Source: Bremia lactucae | Taxonomy: Eukaryota > Oomycota > Peronosporomycetes > Peronosporales > Peronosporaceae | Assembly: GCF_004359215.1 (NCBI RefSeq) | Contig: NC_090622.1 | Location: 2,984,798-3,048,797, forward strand | Direction of reading: 5' to 3' | DNA: 64,000 nt | Shown: in pieces, positions 54,780-64,000 of the stretch | Numbering within the stretch: the first letter of the stretch is position 1 | Layout: each line of letters begins with the position of its first letter | Notes under the pieces: generated by a model | Database searches by the model: none | What the model was told of the DNA's origin: nothing | Seen by the model: only the letters and a program-made list of their open reading frames with translations | Position numbers and translations under genes: made by a program

Positions 54780-56200
54780 TACGCAGAAGATAAGGACCTT
54801 CTGCGTTATGTGATCATCTGATGAATTCATCCGATAATCTTTTAAAGATTTACCGGCTTTTTATTGATCGTCATCCGATCGATACACAACACGCAACGGC
54901 TTATTGTATCACACAGCCGTTACCAGTGACACTCCACGTGTCGTCGTCCCAACTCACAATAATTTGCGCTTGCGCATCATGTATGAGTGTCACGATGCAC
55001 CACCAAGTGGGCATCGTGAACGTGAGAAGACTAAACCTTACATTAAGTGACGACTTTTACTGGCCCCGCCAGTATCAGTACGTGCGCAATTACATTCGTG
55101 CTTGTGAGGCATGTCAACGGGTGAAGCCTAGACTTTCATCCCGTACACCTCTTCAACCTCTACCACTCCCGGCAGAGTGTTGGCAGTCTGTATCTATGGT
55201 CTTCGTCTTCGGATTTCCCGAAGACGATCACAAAAACAATGGAATCCTTGTTTTTGCAGACAGATTCAGCAATATGATACATCTTGCTGCAGTACCAGAG
55301 TCGATCACGGCTCCGGGCTGTACCCGTTTCTTAAACGACACGGTATTCAAACTCCACGGATTATTCCGTACATAAAATTAACAATAAGGGAATTTATTGG
55401 TCTTGAGATGAACTGGTGTCGGATAAAGAGAGACCCACGATTCACAGCGGAATTCTGGCAATCCGTGTTCCGATCTCTCGGAACACGGCTCCCTATGTCA
55501 ACATCCGATAACCCAGAAACAAATGGTCAAACTGAACGCGTAAATCGCGTCCTCGAAGAGATACTTCGAGGTTACGTCTAATCGTATCTGAATTGGAGCG
55601 AGTTTTCAACGATGGTCGAATTCGCCATCAATATTTCGGTTCAAGCGTCTACAACGCATACACCATTCTTTGTGAATGGCTTACGCCATCCTCGTATCAA
55701 TCCAATTAGAGGGATCTTCTAGTAAGGGAGGGGGGAGGTGGATTCGCACGAGCAAAACCATTTCTGGCTCATGCTCATCACGCGTCGAAGTTAAAACGAC
55801 GCGAGTGATGTCGATAACGAAGAAATCAACATCGAAGATGAGAATGATCTCATGGCAGTACGCACAAAGCGTACTGAAAAAGAAAAAAAACAAATGAGTT
55901 AGCAGAAGAGTTTCTGCTAACTCGAGAATCAATAATCCGTTTCGTTCAGGATTCCATTGCTAACGCAGTGGACCGACAGAAGCGGAATGCAGACAAACAT
56001 TGGAGAGCAAATGTTCATCCATTTAAAATAAATGATCTAGTGCTACTCTTTACGGTATACTTACCTAAGCGTTAACAAACTAATGTGGGTAGCAGTAAAT
56101 TGCACCCAAATTCATTGGGCCTTTCCGTGTACTGCATCGCAGAGACAATGCGTACACAATAGAATTGCCACGTAGGATTTGAGCGGATCCTACGCTTTAC
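54780..56200 (+). pseudogene. Family A integrase
   Basis: A 184-codon frame (54821-55375) carries the end of the zinc-binding domain (CEACQRVKPRLSSRTP) and the core start WQSVSMVFVFGFPEDD. The usual first catalytic Asp (MDF) is Val at residue 127. The second Asp, DPRFTAEFWQSVFRSLG, and the Glu block SDNPETNGQTERVNRVLEEI lie in another frame (55430-55575) that ends in a stop. A post-core part near 55985-56130 precedes the tail. Inactive. Confidence 0.85.
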
Positions 56201-57874
56201 GTTGCTCGGCTCCGACCGTACCATCAGTACTCAGCTTCTTCCGAGGACGGATGTGACCACCCTTTTTAAGAATCCCTAAGAGATTCTTGTGACCGCGAAC
56301 CCGATTCTCATGTTGAACCTAAAGTTTCTCATGCCGGTTCCGAAAATCCTCGAAAATGCGTTGAGCTGACGACAACCTCATCACGAAGAGCGTGATATTT
56401 CCGTTCGTACTCCAAATGGAGTACGCACTCCTCGAACGGTCTTCCAACCGCTCGATATGGTGAGCCTGCACCGTCTGCTCTAACGAGCGACGCTTGCCAC
56501 AGTCGTGGTCAAGTCCCTACTCCAAATCATGGAGTAAGTGATCGATTTTGTCGATCTTCGACATTAGATCCGACACACGGTTCGGATCTAATTTTCTTTC
56601 CTCCACCACAACCATTGGTGGATTTCCACATTGGTCAACGTTTCCTTGTGGAACGTATCCAGAACCACCGTGATGTGAAGCGGCAGCGAATGAGTTATCT
56701 TGTTCGCTGGCGCGGTTATCCACCTTCACATGACTGCTAGGAGCCTCGTTCCCCGCTGGTTGTTGACGATGAGGGCCTCGTCCGTCAGTATGACGAGACT
56801 CATCTGATGGATCAGAAGGTCCATCGAAAAACACGCGGCTCTGGCGAATGTAAATCGATTGCAAGACGTCAATCGCATCGCGCATCTCGATAGAGATGCG
56901 AGCCCTTCCCCAGGGCGAAGAAAGCGAATAGACATTTCCTTTTACCCTCTTCGAGTTGCCAACAGAACACGGACAGGGACCACCCCACGTGAGGCATGGA
57001 AGCTCAGCCTCACGTGACAACCGATGCTATTTATTCTTTGCACCGGTTGGCGTACATTTCTCAAACTTAACGCGATTCGCGTTAAATTTTTGAAGCTAGG
57101 CTTCGCGTCCAACGTCTTCGACATTGCGAATAAACGCGCTCCAGGATTGCATAAGCGAGAATTTATCTCGCTAATTGTTGCCACTAAACCATCAATGCTT
57201 AAGAAAAGCCCATCGTCTTAGAAGTCTTCCTCAGCCCGAAAGCTCTTCGCGCTGGGATCAAGGCCATGTTGCTTTGTCGCAATAAACAAGGGATATTTAT
57301 TGTGAGGAGTAGTCTCTCCAGACAAGCCATTGGTTAGCCGTTCTCGCAAATGCCACGGTTTCTTCTCAGGGGCGAGAAGAGAAGCTTTTTTGTCTTCACT
57401 CCCCTGAGTAGTACCCACTGAAGCAGGGGTGCCACGAGACCTTTTATTACGATGGCTTACGCCATCGTCATCACCTTGCATAGAAACAGGTGCAGGTGAC
57501 CGTACGGAGACGGAACGGGCGATGAGGGATCATCCTCATCGTCCGAACCAAATAGACTATTATTCGTCTATCAGAATGAGTCTTCTCTCATTTGAAGGCT
57601 CATAGTCAGCCGCCTGACGTCTATCAGGCGAACGTTCTATTCTCCCCGAGTCGGACGAAACGGCCGACTCGCATTCGTAGTCGACCTCCAAAGAGGGGTC
57701 GTATTCACGTGGTGAATCACCACGTGCTCCCGCAACATCTGGTGTTGCGCGAGTGAAAGATACTACTGCAGATGTTCCGTCTGCCGCAAGAGCTAACAGT
57801 GCGTCACCCGCGACTGCACGAACCGCAGCCGAAGGCGCAGCACTATCAACACCCCGCATGAGTTTGTTCTTCAT
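56190..57874 (-). pseudogene. Antisense ORF (aORF), family A copy
   Basis: Starts at an ATG (57874) only 120 bp inside the 3' LTR and runs toward pol. The 104-codon first frame (57874-57560) is Ala- then Asp/Glu/Ser-rich (DPSLEVDYECESAVSSDSGR). The next (57481-57218) has DDDGVSHRNKRSRGTPASVG, a basic NLS-like patch, then LLAPEKKPWHLRERL. 57184-56942 has GARLFAMSKTLDAKPSFKNL and TRIALSLRN. 57020-56517 has DVLQSIYIRQSRVFFDGPSD and a heptad helix (RVSDLMSKIDKIDHLLHDLE). It ends near 56210 with KKLSTDGT opposite the integrase tail. Four or more frame changes or stops make this copy dead. The upstream half does not overlap pol. Function unknown; a gag-like or regulatory protein is possible. Confidence 0.5.
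56600..56822 (+). pseudogene. Chromodomain of family A pol
   Basis: Plus strand reads QRFLVERIQNHRDVKRQRM and YLVRWRGYPPSHDC, then a stop where SWEPR is expected. EGLVRQYDETHLMDQK follows in another frame. This is the usual C-terminal chromodomain of these elements, overlapped on the minus strand by the antisense ORF. Confidence 0.85.
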
Positions 57875-57980
57875 GCGATGGAATTTAACAATGTTGGTTC
57901 TGAATAATCAACATCGTTTTTAAATTGAGTGGTCACATAGTGACCACTCCATTCAATGACACTCAGAGTGATTGTCGTTT

Positions 57981-57993
57981 AAGGTAGGGGTGA
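57981..57993 (+). other. Polypurine tract
   Basis: AAGGTAGGGGTGA directly before the 3' LTR of the plus-strand element. Confidence 0.7.
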
Positions 57994-58352
57994 TGTAACG
58001 GGGTGTATCGTTACATGAAAATAACACTTAAAGGTAATTCATTAATATATTATCTAAAAGGTAGATAATATTCAAAGAATATTACTTCATATAGTAATGT
58101 TCAAAATTCTTATCCATAAATAGGTATAGACCACTATACCTATTTATTCTGCAGACTAATCCGTTGTAGATGTAAACAAAAGAGAGAGACAGATAGGATA
58201 AGATAAGAATTCGATTGCATGTTAAGCATTAGTTTATAATTAAGTTAGAACTAACACATGTAAAGAAGATATACTTAATTATATTAATACAGTTTCATTT
58301 TACCCTCTTTAAGCTAATACATTAAAGAGAAGTCTTCCTCTGCACGTACTAG
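57994..58352 (+). repeat. Family A 3' LTR, truncated
   Basis: Starts TGTAACGGGGTGTATCG and runs to CTGCACGTACT, where it is joined to minus-strand RT. It lacks the final 100 bp or so. Confidence 0.8.
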
Positions 58353-59312
58353 ACTGTTGCAGCATTCAGTTTGATGTATGCGCGCACCATCCGCTGGCTA
58401 CGTGGGCAGGTCTCTCCTACATGTGCCCGCTTTGAATCGATCGGTAAATAATTAATCGATCGCAAGTACTTGTTCATGAGGCAGTGGCCACTGCTTCATG
58501 ACACAGTACTTCGAGCCCGGTTTGAGCTCGATTTCATGTCGAGTGCCTTTATGTTTAGGCAACTCGCATGGAACTGTTTCAGGGAATACACCCCTGAAAT
58601 CTATTAAATCCTCGTAAAGAGGATTTCCCTTAAGTAACTCCCAAGATTGAGTAGTATATCTCTCAATCCAAGTTCTCACATCAAAGACACTTTCGTCCAT
58701 CGATGAGCTGCTGAGAACCCGTTCATTCTCTGCAAAATTACCGCTTACCGAATATCGATTACGAAATCGTCCTCTGTGACGAGTACGCAGATCTGCTTGA
58801 TCTTACCACCATGCAGATATCTCAAGAACCGCTTAAGTTCTAGGGATGGTAATTGAGTTATCCTCGAAGTTATTTTCGGAGGCGCATACAGATTATAAGT
58901 ATAAACGCCTACTCTTTAACCGTTATTAACCAAGACATTTAATGTCTCGGTTTCTTCCTGGGGGTTTTCCACAGGCTACCGAGGGAATAATCTCTCGGGA
59001 TCTTGAAGTCTAGTCACTTTAGCATTACTTAGTTGAGGAGATTTCTCCTCAAGTACATTGGACTTAATCCCTCAACGTCTTTCGACTGTGATTGCGCTAC
59101 CACAGTAGGGTCCTCTACGGTCGACTCACCACTTCACCTAGGATCATCGTGTTGTCCGTTTTGGACAACCGGTATATTCCTTGAATGTCGCCCGCTAGGC
59201 GTACAATCATGTCTCAATCCAGTCGACTTCTTCGAGTGGTGGACCTTCGGCGCTGCTTGTGCATTCGCACAGCCGCCGGCAGCTGACTCCACAGGGTGAT
59301 TAGTAATCACAC
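58353..59312 (-). pseudogene. Family A RT N-terminus and PR-RT linker
   Basis: Minus strand of the next element. 58700-58452 contains SKYCVMKQWPLPHEQVLAID, the RT N-terminus, preceded by the linker with MDESVFDVRTWIERYTTQ. The linker continues to about 59300 and includes Cys/His-poor low-complexity sequence shared with 53.1-53.45 kb. RT palm, RNase H and integrase are missing. Confidence 0.75.
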
Positions 59313-59861
59313 TTATATCTTGTGCAGTGTACTAACGACCGTACAAACGACCGTACCACAAGTGAGGCCATCGCACTCACTCGTAGTACATTCACACGCT
59401 TGTGGACGCTCCAAAACGTTCATCAGATGGCTATCTGATGAACAAGTGGCAGGCATCTTTACGGATCGATGCAGCCAGCTGATTCTTGGCTCATATTTAC
59501 TGAGCCAAGGTGAACCTAGGATGACATCAAATTTTTCATACAAATCCAGTACGATGAAAGCATCATCGTCCTGTAAATCTTTTAACGTGAAGTAAAATTC
59601 CACCACGCGTTTTATTACTGTTTTCGATGCACCTGTCGCTAGACGCACCGTCATCCTCGTCGGAGAGATATCGCGCTCAACATATTTGAGCCTACGACTC
59701 TCGTATGACTGGCGACGAATAAAGTTATTCAACGCTCCGCAGTTCACTAGGGCTCTAAGCGACAAATCGTTTGTCACTTTTATCTTCAAGGTGATGAGGG
59801 ATACCTCATCATCAGGTGCAGAGACACATAATGATTGTGTGTCTGGAGCAACTTTTGTCAA
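59313..59861 (-). pseudogene. Family A protease with Asp-to-Asn change
   Basis: An open 182-codon minus-strand frame covering the protease and part of the linker. The active-site segment reads LRALVNCGALNNFIRRQ. Residue 40 is Asn where related copies have the catalytic Asp. VRLATGASKTVIKRVVEFYF and FIVLDLYEKFDVILGSPWLS follow. Despite the long open frame the protease should be inactive. Confidence 0.85.
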
Positions 59862-59892
59862 GAGATTTGCAAATTCTCTTGAGGTTGCTGGA

Positions 59893-61035
59893 TCAGTAGG
59901 GCGTTGCGCCCCTACTGACCCCGTCCATTTTTTGGCGGTCCGCCTCGCTGTTGCGATTTCGCAACAACGTCGGATCCGCGACCGTTGCCCTTTTTGGCAT
60001 ACGATCCAAAATTACGTTCAGTACCTTTTGGTGCTGGACGTGGGGCACTACACTCATGAGCGTAATGTCCCAATTTTTGGCAGCGATGGCATTTCTGCGA
60101 TCGCTTATTATTCGAAAAGCGAGGTTTCTCGCTTTCGACATAGGAAAGGTCCATGGGTTCTGGACCTCCTAGTTCGTGTCGTCTAGGTGGACGATATGAT
60201 GACGAACTTGCTTGAGCCTGTCTCAAGCTAAAGTCCTCCTGTTCCGCTACGGATATTGCTTCTTCAAGCGTATCCAGTTCCAAGCGGAACAGGTGGGTCT
60301 TTACGGGACCATCCGTAAGACCTTGCATGAACACCGTAATCAACGTGTGTTCATGGACTGGGTTATTGGTAATACAACTCGCTAAGAGTCGTATGTGCTG
60401 GGCATATGCGTGCACATCACGCTTGCCTTGCTTAAGTTTCAGAAGCTCTGAACGAGCTCTGAACTCAGCCCTTGGTGGCTCAAACGTCTGTTTGAGTCGG
60501 GTTTTAAAAGCATCTAGCGACCCAAAGACATATGGGTCGCGCAACTTAAGACCCAATGCCCAAGTTTTGGCATGACCTGTTAAATTTGACTGATCAAATA
60601 CGACTTGCATTTGCTCGTCGACGATGTGACGAGCCCTTATGGCATCGTCCAACTAGACAAACCATCTTAAGAGGGAGTCTTCTTCGACTCCCCGATGCTT
60701 AGAGATGTCAATCTTTAAGGTTTCGGGACGACGCGTGTGCGTCATCCCAGGTACAGGGGTATGTACCTGTTATAACCTCAACTTCTGCCTGTTGAGAGCC
60801 TTGCTGATTAAGCAAGGCTACCTTCTCCTTCGCATCGTCAAGTTCATGTTGTATGAGCCTGGCGATGGCTGAATGGAGGGCATCTCTGTCCGAAATCGGA
60901 CAGCATGGCCAAGATGGCATCGTTCCCTACGCTCGAACTCATTCGTTCGACCGCACTCCTTTCTATGTCACTTAGAAAGGAGTAGCTATCACGCGAAACG
61001 TGATGCGTATTTCCATTATCATCTAACATGTCCAT
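59893..61035 (-). pseudogene. Family A gag, best preserved copy
   Basis: Minus-strand gag. A 246-codon frame (60652-59912) covers the capsid C-terminal half (KTWALGLKLRDPYVFGSLDA, HAYAQHIRLLASCITN) and the nucleocapsid with a CCHC knuckle, CHRCQKLGHYAHEC (C-x2-C-x4-H-x4-C), then a basic Gly/Arg tail. The N-terminal part (61035-60708) begins MSSSVGNDAILAMLS in a different frame, and a stop lies before the capsid near 60652. It lies between the LTR/PBS on the right and protease on the left. Confidence 0.85.
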
Positions 61036-61073
61036 GTTAGATGATGAAACTGTGGTCCTTGGACGAACTTCAA

Positions 61074-61083
61074 AGTGCTACCA
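61074..61083 (-). other. Primer-binding site
   Basis: Minus strand reads TGGTAGCACT two bases inside the LTR end, matching the other family A and C copies. Confidence 0.65.
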
Positions 61084-61085
61084 GG

Positions 61086-61551
61086 TGTAACGGGGCACTA
61101 CTGACTTGTACTGCTTCAGTGCAAGTCCACTCCGCACTGCCTCAGTCGTCGAACGTGACATCTCGACTGATCACCTGCGAGTGGTGCCTCACTTCTCGTA
61201 CAGTAGTACGTGCAGAAGAAGACTCTCTTTTAAAACACTTGCTTTAAAGAGGGTTAATTAAAAACAGTATTTAATATAATTAAGTTCTTTTGTTTCTATC
61301 TATTTAATACTACTTAATTTTAAACTAATACAAAACATGTAATAAAGTCTAATCTGTCTCTCTCTTTGCGCGCTTCCAACTCTGACTGGACAGCGGAGAA
61401 AGTAGATATAATGGTCTATATCTGCCAATGGATAAGCTTTTAGAATATTACCATGTAAAGTTATATTCTCCAAACATTATCTACCTTTTAGATAATATAT
61501 TAACTAACAACCTTTCAGTGTTAATTTCATGTAACGATACACCCAGTTACA
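61086..61551 (-). repeat. Family A LTR, full length
   Basis: 466 bp with intact TGTAAC and GTTACA ends. It is the 5' LTR of the minus-strand element on its left and the reference copy for family A. Inside are the TATA-like AT-rich stretch and the CTGTCTCTCTCTTTGCGCGC block shared by all copies. Confidence 0.85.
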
Positions 61552-61715
61552 ATATTAATACAATTTTCATTTTACCCTCTTAAGTTAACTTGTCTTAAGG
61601 GAAGTCTTCCTCTGCACGTACAGTGTACGTCACCTAACGAAAGGCACCACTCACAACTGAAGCAGTGTGAAGTGGACTTGTACTGGAACAGTACAAGTCG
61701 TAGTGCCCCGTTACA
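61552..61715 (+). repeat. Family A LTR 3' fragment, opposite orientation
   Basis: Immediately right of the full LTR, 164 bp match the end of a plus-oriented family A LTR (ATATTAATACAATTTTC to GTGCCCCGTTACA). Together the two form a partial palindrome. It marks an insertion or rearrangement point near the phosphatase gene. Confidence 0.75.
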
Positions 61716-61997
61716 CATATATAACAATAGATTGATCTTCGACCTGGACAATACGTTTCTTAAATTTTATAGTTCGATATTATTAACTATCGTATTATTC
61801 TAATATAATTTTAAGCTCCGATGTTTTTTCACTGATTAAAAAGAGCCCAAACGTTTCTAGCTTTTATGTTATCAATCATCAACCTGCGCCATCACGTTTC
61901 CCACAGTCATCCAAATCCGGACGAAGCTTGTAAAAAGGAAATCATTTATAACGAGTTCAACAAATCGCACGAATTCGGCCAATTGCAAAACTAGCAT

Positions 61998-62846
61998 TTA
62001 GTTTGCTGGTGGGAAGGCCTCAATAAGCAGAGGTAGGAACTCAGCTGTTGCAATTTTGTACACGGGATGATTAACTACACCTAGAAGCGCAGCGGCAAAT
62101 ATGCTGTGGGAGACAACACCAACACTCTGTGATGACGTGTTCGAAAAGATAAAATTTAAGAACTTTGTTGCACGAATTTTTATCTCAGCGTCAGTCTCAC
62201 GATGATCAGAGGTCCACCATGGGTCCGCATCAGATTTAATTTTGCTGAAGTCCAAGTGAGGGTACTCGAGTCGCTTTTCAGAGATGCTGCGACGCTGGTC
62301 GCAAGTGCTCACACCCAGTATCTCCCGTGCTAACTCTACCACTGTGCTTTTGATGTTTTGTTGATTTTGGTACGCAACGGAGTAAGTATGAAGTGTACGC
62401 TCTAGCGGAGACACCAGCACATTGTCGAGATGTAAGCCCATAGAAATCTCACCGTCGAGCATTTTCGACGCTTTTCCTGCTTGTATGACCCCGGTTTTTG
62501 TCAAGGGCGAATCCAAATACTCTGGCAGCTTAGAGTAGTAGCCGTCCCACGCGAACATGCCATACTTGTTAGTAGCGACGTTGTGGATACCTTCACCATG
62601 ACGCAGAAATACCAGAAGCTTCACATTTCTGCCTTCAAGTCGTCCCGCGGCAACTTCAGCATGCACATCATGCCACGTGTATCCATCCTGCAGCCCCATG
62701 TGAGGAGGGTAAGACGCTGGGGGAGACTGGCTAGGATCCCGTTGACTAAAATATTTAGGAATGTAGCGATACCGAGATGACGTAGGATGCTGGCCACTAG
62801 CTTTGCATATCACGAAAAGAAGCGCACCGAGGATTACCGCCAACAT
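61998..62846 (-). CDS. Secreted histidine phosphatase (PGM-like)
   Basis: Single-exon 282-residue protein. A signal peptide (MLAVILGALLFVICKASG) leads to a histidine phosphatase domain of the phosphoglycerate mutase branch. LLVFLRHGEGIHN contains the R-H-G motif with catalytic His83. VSPLERTLHT (Arg150) is the second Arg block, REILG at 174-178 holds the likely acid Glu, and VGVVSHSIFAAALLG carries the second catalytic His247. Members remove phosphate from small phosphoesters or proteins; the substrate here is unknown. The hydrophobic N-terminus suggests export or the secretory pathway. It is intact and is the only gene in the right 2 kb. Confidence 0.85.
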   Translation of the reverse strand: MLAVILGALLFVICKASGQHPTSSRYRYIPKYFSQRDPSQSPPASYPPHMGLQDGYTWHDVHAEVAAGRLEGRNVKLLVFLRHGEGIHNVATNKYGMFAWDGYYSKLPEYLDSPLTKTGVIQAGKASKMLDGEISMGLHLDNVLVSPLERTLHTYSVAYQNQQNIKSTVVELAREILGVSTCDQRRSISEKRLEYPHLDFSKIKSDADPWWTSDHRETDAEIKIRATKFLNFIFSNTSSQSVGVVSHSIFAAALLGVVNHPVYKIATAEFLPLLIEAFPPAN

Positions 62847-63700
62847 TTTAGCGTTACGAGTTAAGCGAGATCCGAGAGACTGACGGAAAATTCAGATGTG
62901 AGGAGGAAAGGCTTCCAAACAGCAGAAATTTGTAGGACCTGGTACTGCGCTGATAGATGGGTTGTGGCAAATCAATCGCCGTTTTTATCACTTACTAACC
63001 ATATCGAATTGTCGCGGATTTGCCGTTTTGCAATGTTAGGGTACCGCTCTTTGAAGCGAGCAATTACTGCTACTTCAATGTTCTTCTGCATCTGCGGGAA
63101 GCCAGCCTTAAAGTTATCATTGCGACATGTCTGTGAGTAGTATTATGTGTGGCAGACTAGCCGGGAAAAATCCTTCTCCGAAAGATATGCACTTGCTCTG
63201 ATCTGCATCAGCGAAAAGCAAAAGCACCACAAAGTGTGTACGAGGCGTTTTTCTAAGAATCTTTGCAATCTACTCGAAATTGAGCAAATCAAGTCTCAAA
63301 AACAACATTTTGCAATCACTTTTTCCATCTTTTTCATGTACTTGATGATCGTATGAGCAATGCAAGGCTACAAAAAGGGTATGCGTTCGCAGGCAATCCT
63401 TGTGCAAGGGGCTTCAGTAACCAAGTCTTTACTTGTTCATAAAAATTAATCAAGTACACTCGAACAATTTTCTTGGTAGGAACAAATACGTAGCAACGGT
63501 CAAGATATATTCTGTACACCTGAGCGAAACTGACCACTGCATTTTAGCACCACCCACTCTTAAGAAATTGATCTTAAGAAATTGAGGTCTTACGGAATTT
63601 ATTGAAATATTCTGCGTTGTCACTTTTATCAAACAAAATATTGCACTGTAGGTTAGAGCAGCTAAAATTATTAAAAAATGATCCGTAGCATAGAGCGGTA
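62847..63700. other. Spacer right of phosphatase gene
   Basis: About 850 bp that should include the phosphatase promoter. Several short ORFs lack motifs, composition or context. Nothing else could be supported. Confidence 0.4.
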
Positions 63701-64000
63701 TTGTTGAAGGTGGAGCATCAGGCGACGCCCCAGCAAAATGGAATGGCTGAACGAATGAATAGGACACTGACGGAACGTGCAAGGTCGATGCTAAATCACA
63801 TGCAAGTGGAAAAGAAGTGGTGGGCTGAAGCTATAAATACAGCTGTATATGTGACCAACCGGGTCACGTGCGCTTCATCCCCGACGAAGACTCCAATTGA
63901 GATGTGTTTTGGCTTGAAGCCAGACATGTCACACATGCGCGTTTTTGGTGCTCAAGGTTACGCACACATTGACAAAGCAAAACGTGCTTAATTGGACAAG
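63701..64000 (+). pseudogene. Ty1/copia integrase fragment
   Basis: Plus-strand copia integrase. QQNGMAERMNRTLTERARSM contains the catalytic Glu of the D-D-E core. WWAEAINTAVYVTNR and HMRVFGAQGYAHIDKAKR follow, the typical post-core text. A TAA at 63989-63991 replaces the usual Lys codon before LDK, so this copy is interrupted; the frame seems to go on to the window edge. No upstream integrase is seen, so it is truncated on the left at about 63701. Confidence 0.85.

Larger units (their letters stand above)
52493..58352 (+). mobile_element. Family A Ty3/gypsy element lacking gag
   Basis: Best preserved element of the window. In order: truncated 5' LTR (52493-52873), PR, linker, RT remnant, RNase H, integrase, linker, chromodomain, convergent antisense ORF, PPT and truncated 3' LTR. 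The primer-binding site and gag are deleted; the LTR passes directly into protease. Both LTRs lost their last 100 bp or so. Internal lesions include loss of the RT core, a changed integrase Asp and several stops. It cannot move by itself. Confidence 0.75.

Noticed and set aside
62481..62780. Plus-strand ORF inside the histidine phosphatase gene
   Set aside because: Antisense shadow of a gene with signal peptide and both catalytic His motifs.
1..64000. CRISPR arrays, bacterial operons, riboswitches
   Set aside because: No regularly spaced direct repeats and no prokaryotic gene layout; introns and retroelements show a eukaryote.

Overview
The window looks like a gene-poor, repeat-rich stretch of an oomycete genome, most likely a Peronosporales plant pathogen or downy-mildew relative. 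Three things point there. A complete Crinkler-type (CRN) protein is present, and that family is typical of oomycetes. The Ty3/gypsy elements carry chromodomains of the type common in Phytophthora and its relatives. The host genes have short GT-AG introns (63-92 nt). Genus and species cannot be fixed from the sequence alone.

Only a few single-copy genes survive, in islands. They are a taspase-like threonine aspartase (14.0-15.2 kb), a three-exon secreted and membrane-anchored thaumatin-like protein (16.4-17.8 kb, minus), a small ORF that may be an AIRIM/C1orf109-type ribosome maturation factor (42.0-42.4 kb), a three-exon isoprenylcysteine carboxyl methyltransferase (42.7-43.5 kb, minus), a 768-residue CRN protein with a P-loop NTPase region (49.8-52.1 kb, minus) and a secreted histidine phosphatase (62.0-62.8 kb, minus). 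Two further ORFs (13.1-13.3 kb and 44.5-44.7 kb) appear to be cut off by LTRs.

Nearly everything else is transposon debris. It includes a decayed LINE (2.8-6.9 kb) with endonuclease and reverse transcriptase remnants, a separate RNase H fragment (7.5-8.0 kb), a foldback/MITE-like element (7.0-7.3 kb), a Ty1/copia integrase fragment running off the right edge, and many fragments of at least three Ty3/gypsy families. I call these A (LTR about 440-470 bp), B (another gag/pol type) and C (LTR about 400-510 bp). Both LTR types start TGTAAC and end GTTACA. Fragments occur in both orientations, often head-to-head or tail-to-tail. All pol copies carry stops, frameshifts, deletions or lost catalytic residues. 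The best preserved is a plus-strand family A copy (52.5-58.4 kb) that has lost gag and the RT core but keeps PR, RNase H, IN, chromodomain, PPT and parts of both LTRs.

The most interesting recurring signal is an extra antisense reading region (called aORF here) between pol and the 3' LTR. It converges with pol and overlaps the chromodomain and integrase tail on the opposite strand. It is seen in four larger copies (20.7-22.1, 38.9-40.5, 47.6-48.4 and 56.2-57.9 kb) and two fragments (8.2-8.9 and 9.9-10.1 kb), and in two LTR families. Its upstream half lies outside pol and still shows related peptide motifs, so mirrored pol conservation does not fully explain it. Other unusual structures are an LTR with an inverted core, a gag/LTR/gag head-to-head junction, an inverted duplicate of gag-PR about 8 kb apart, and a 36-bp tandem duplication.
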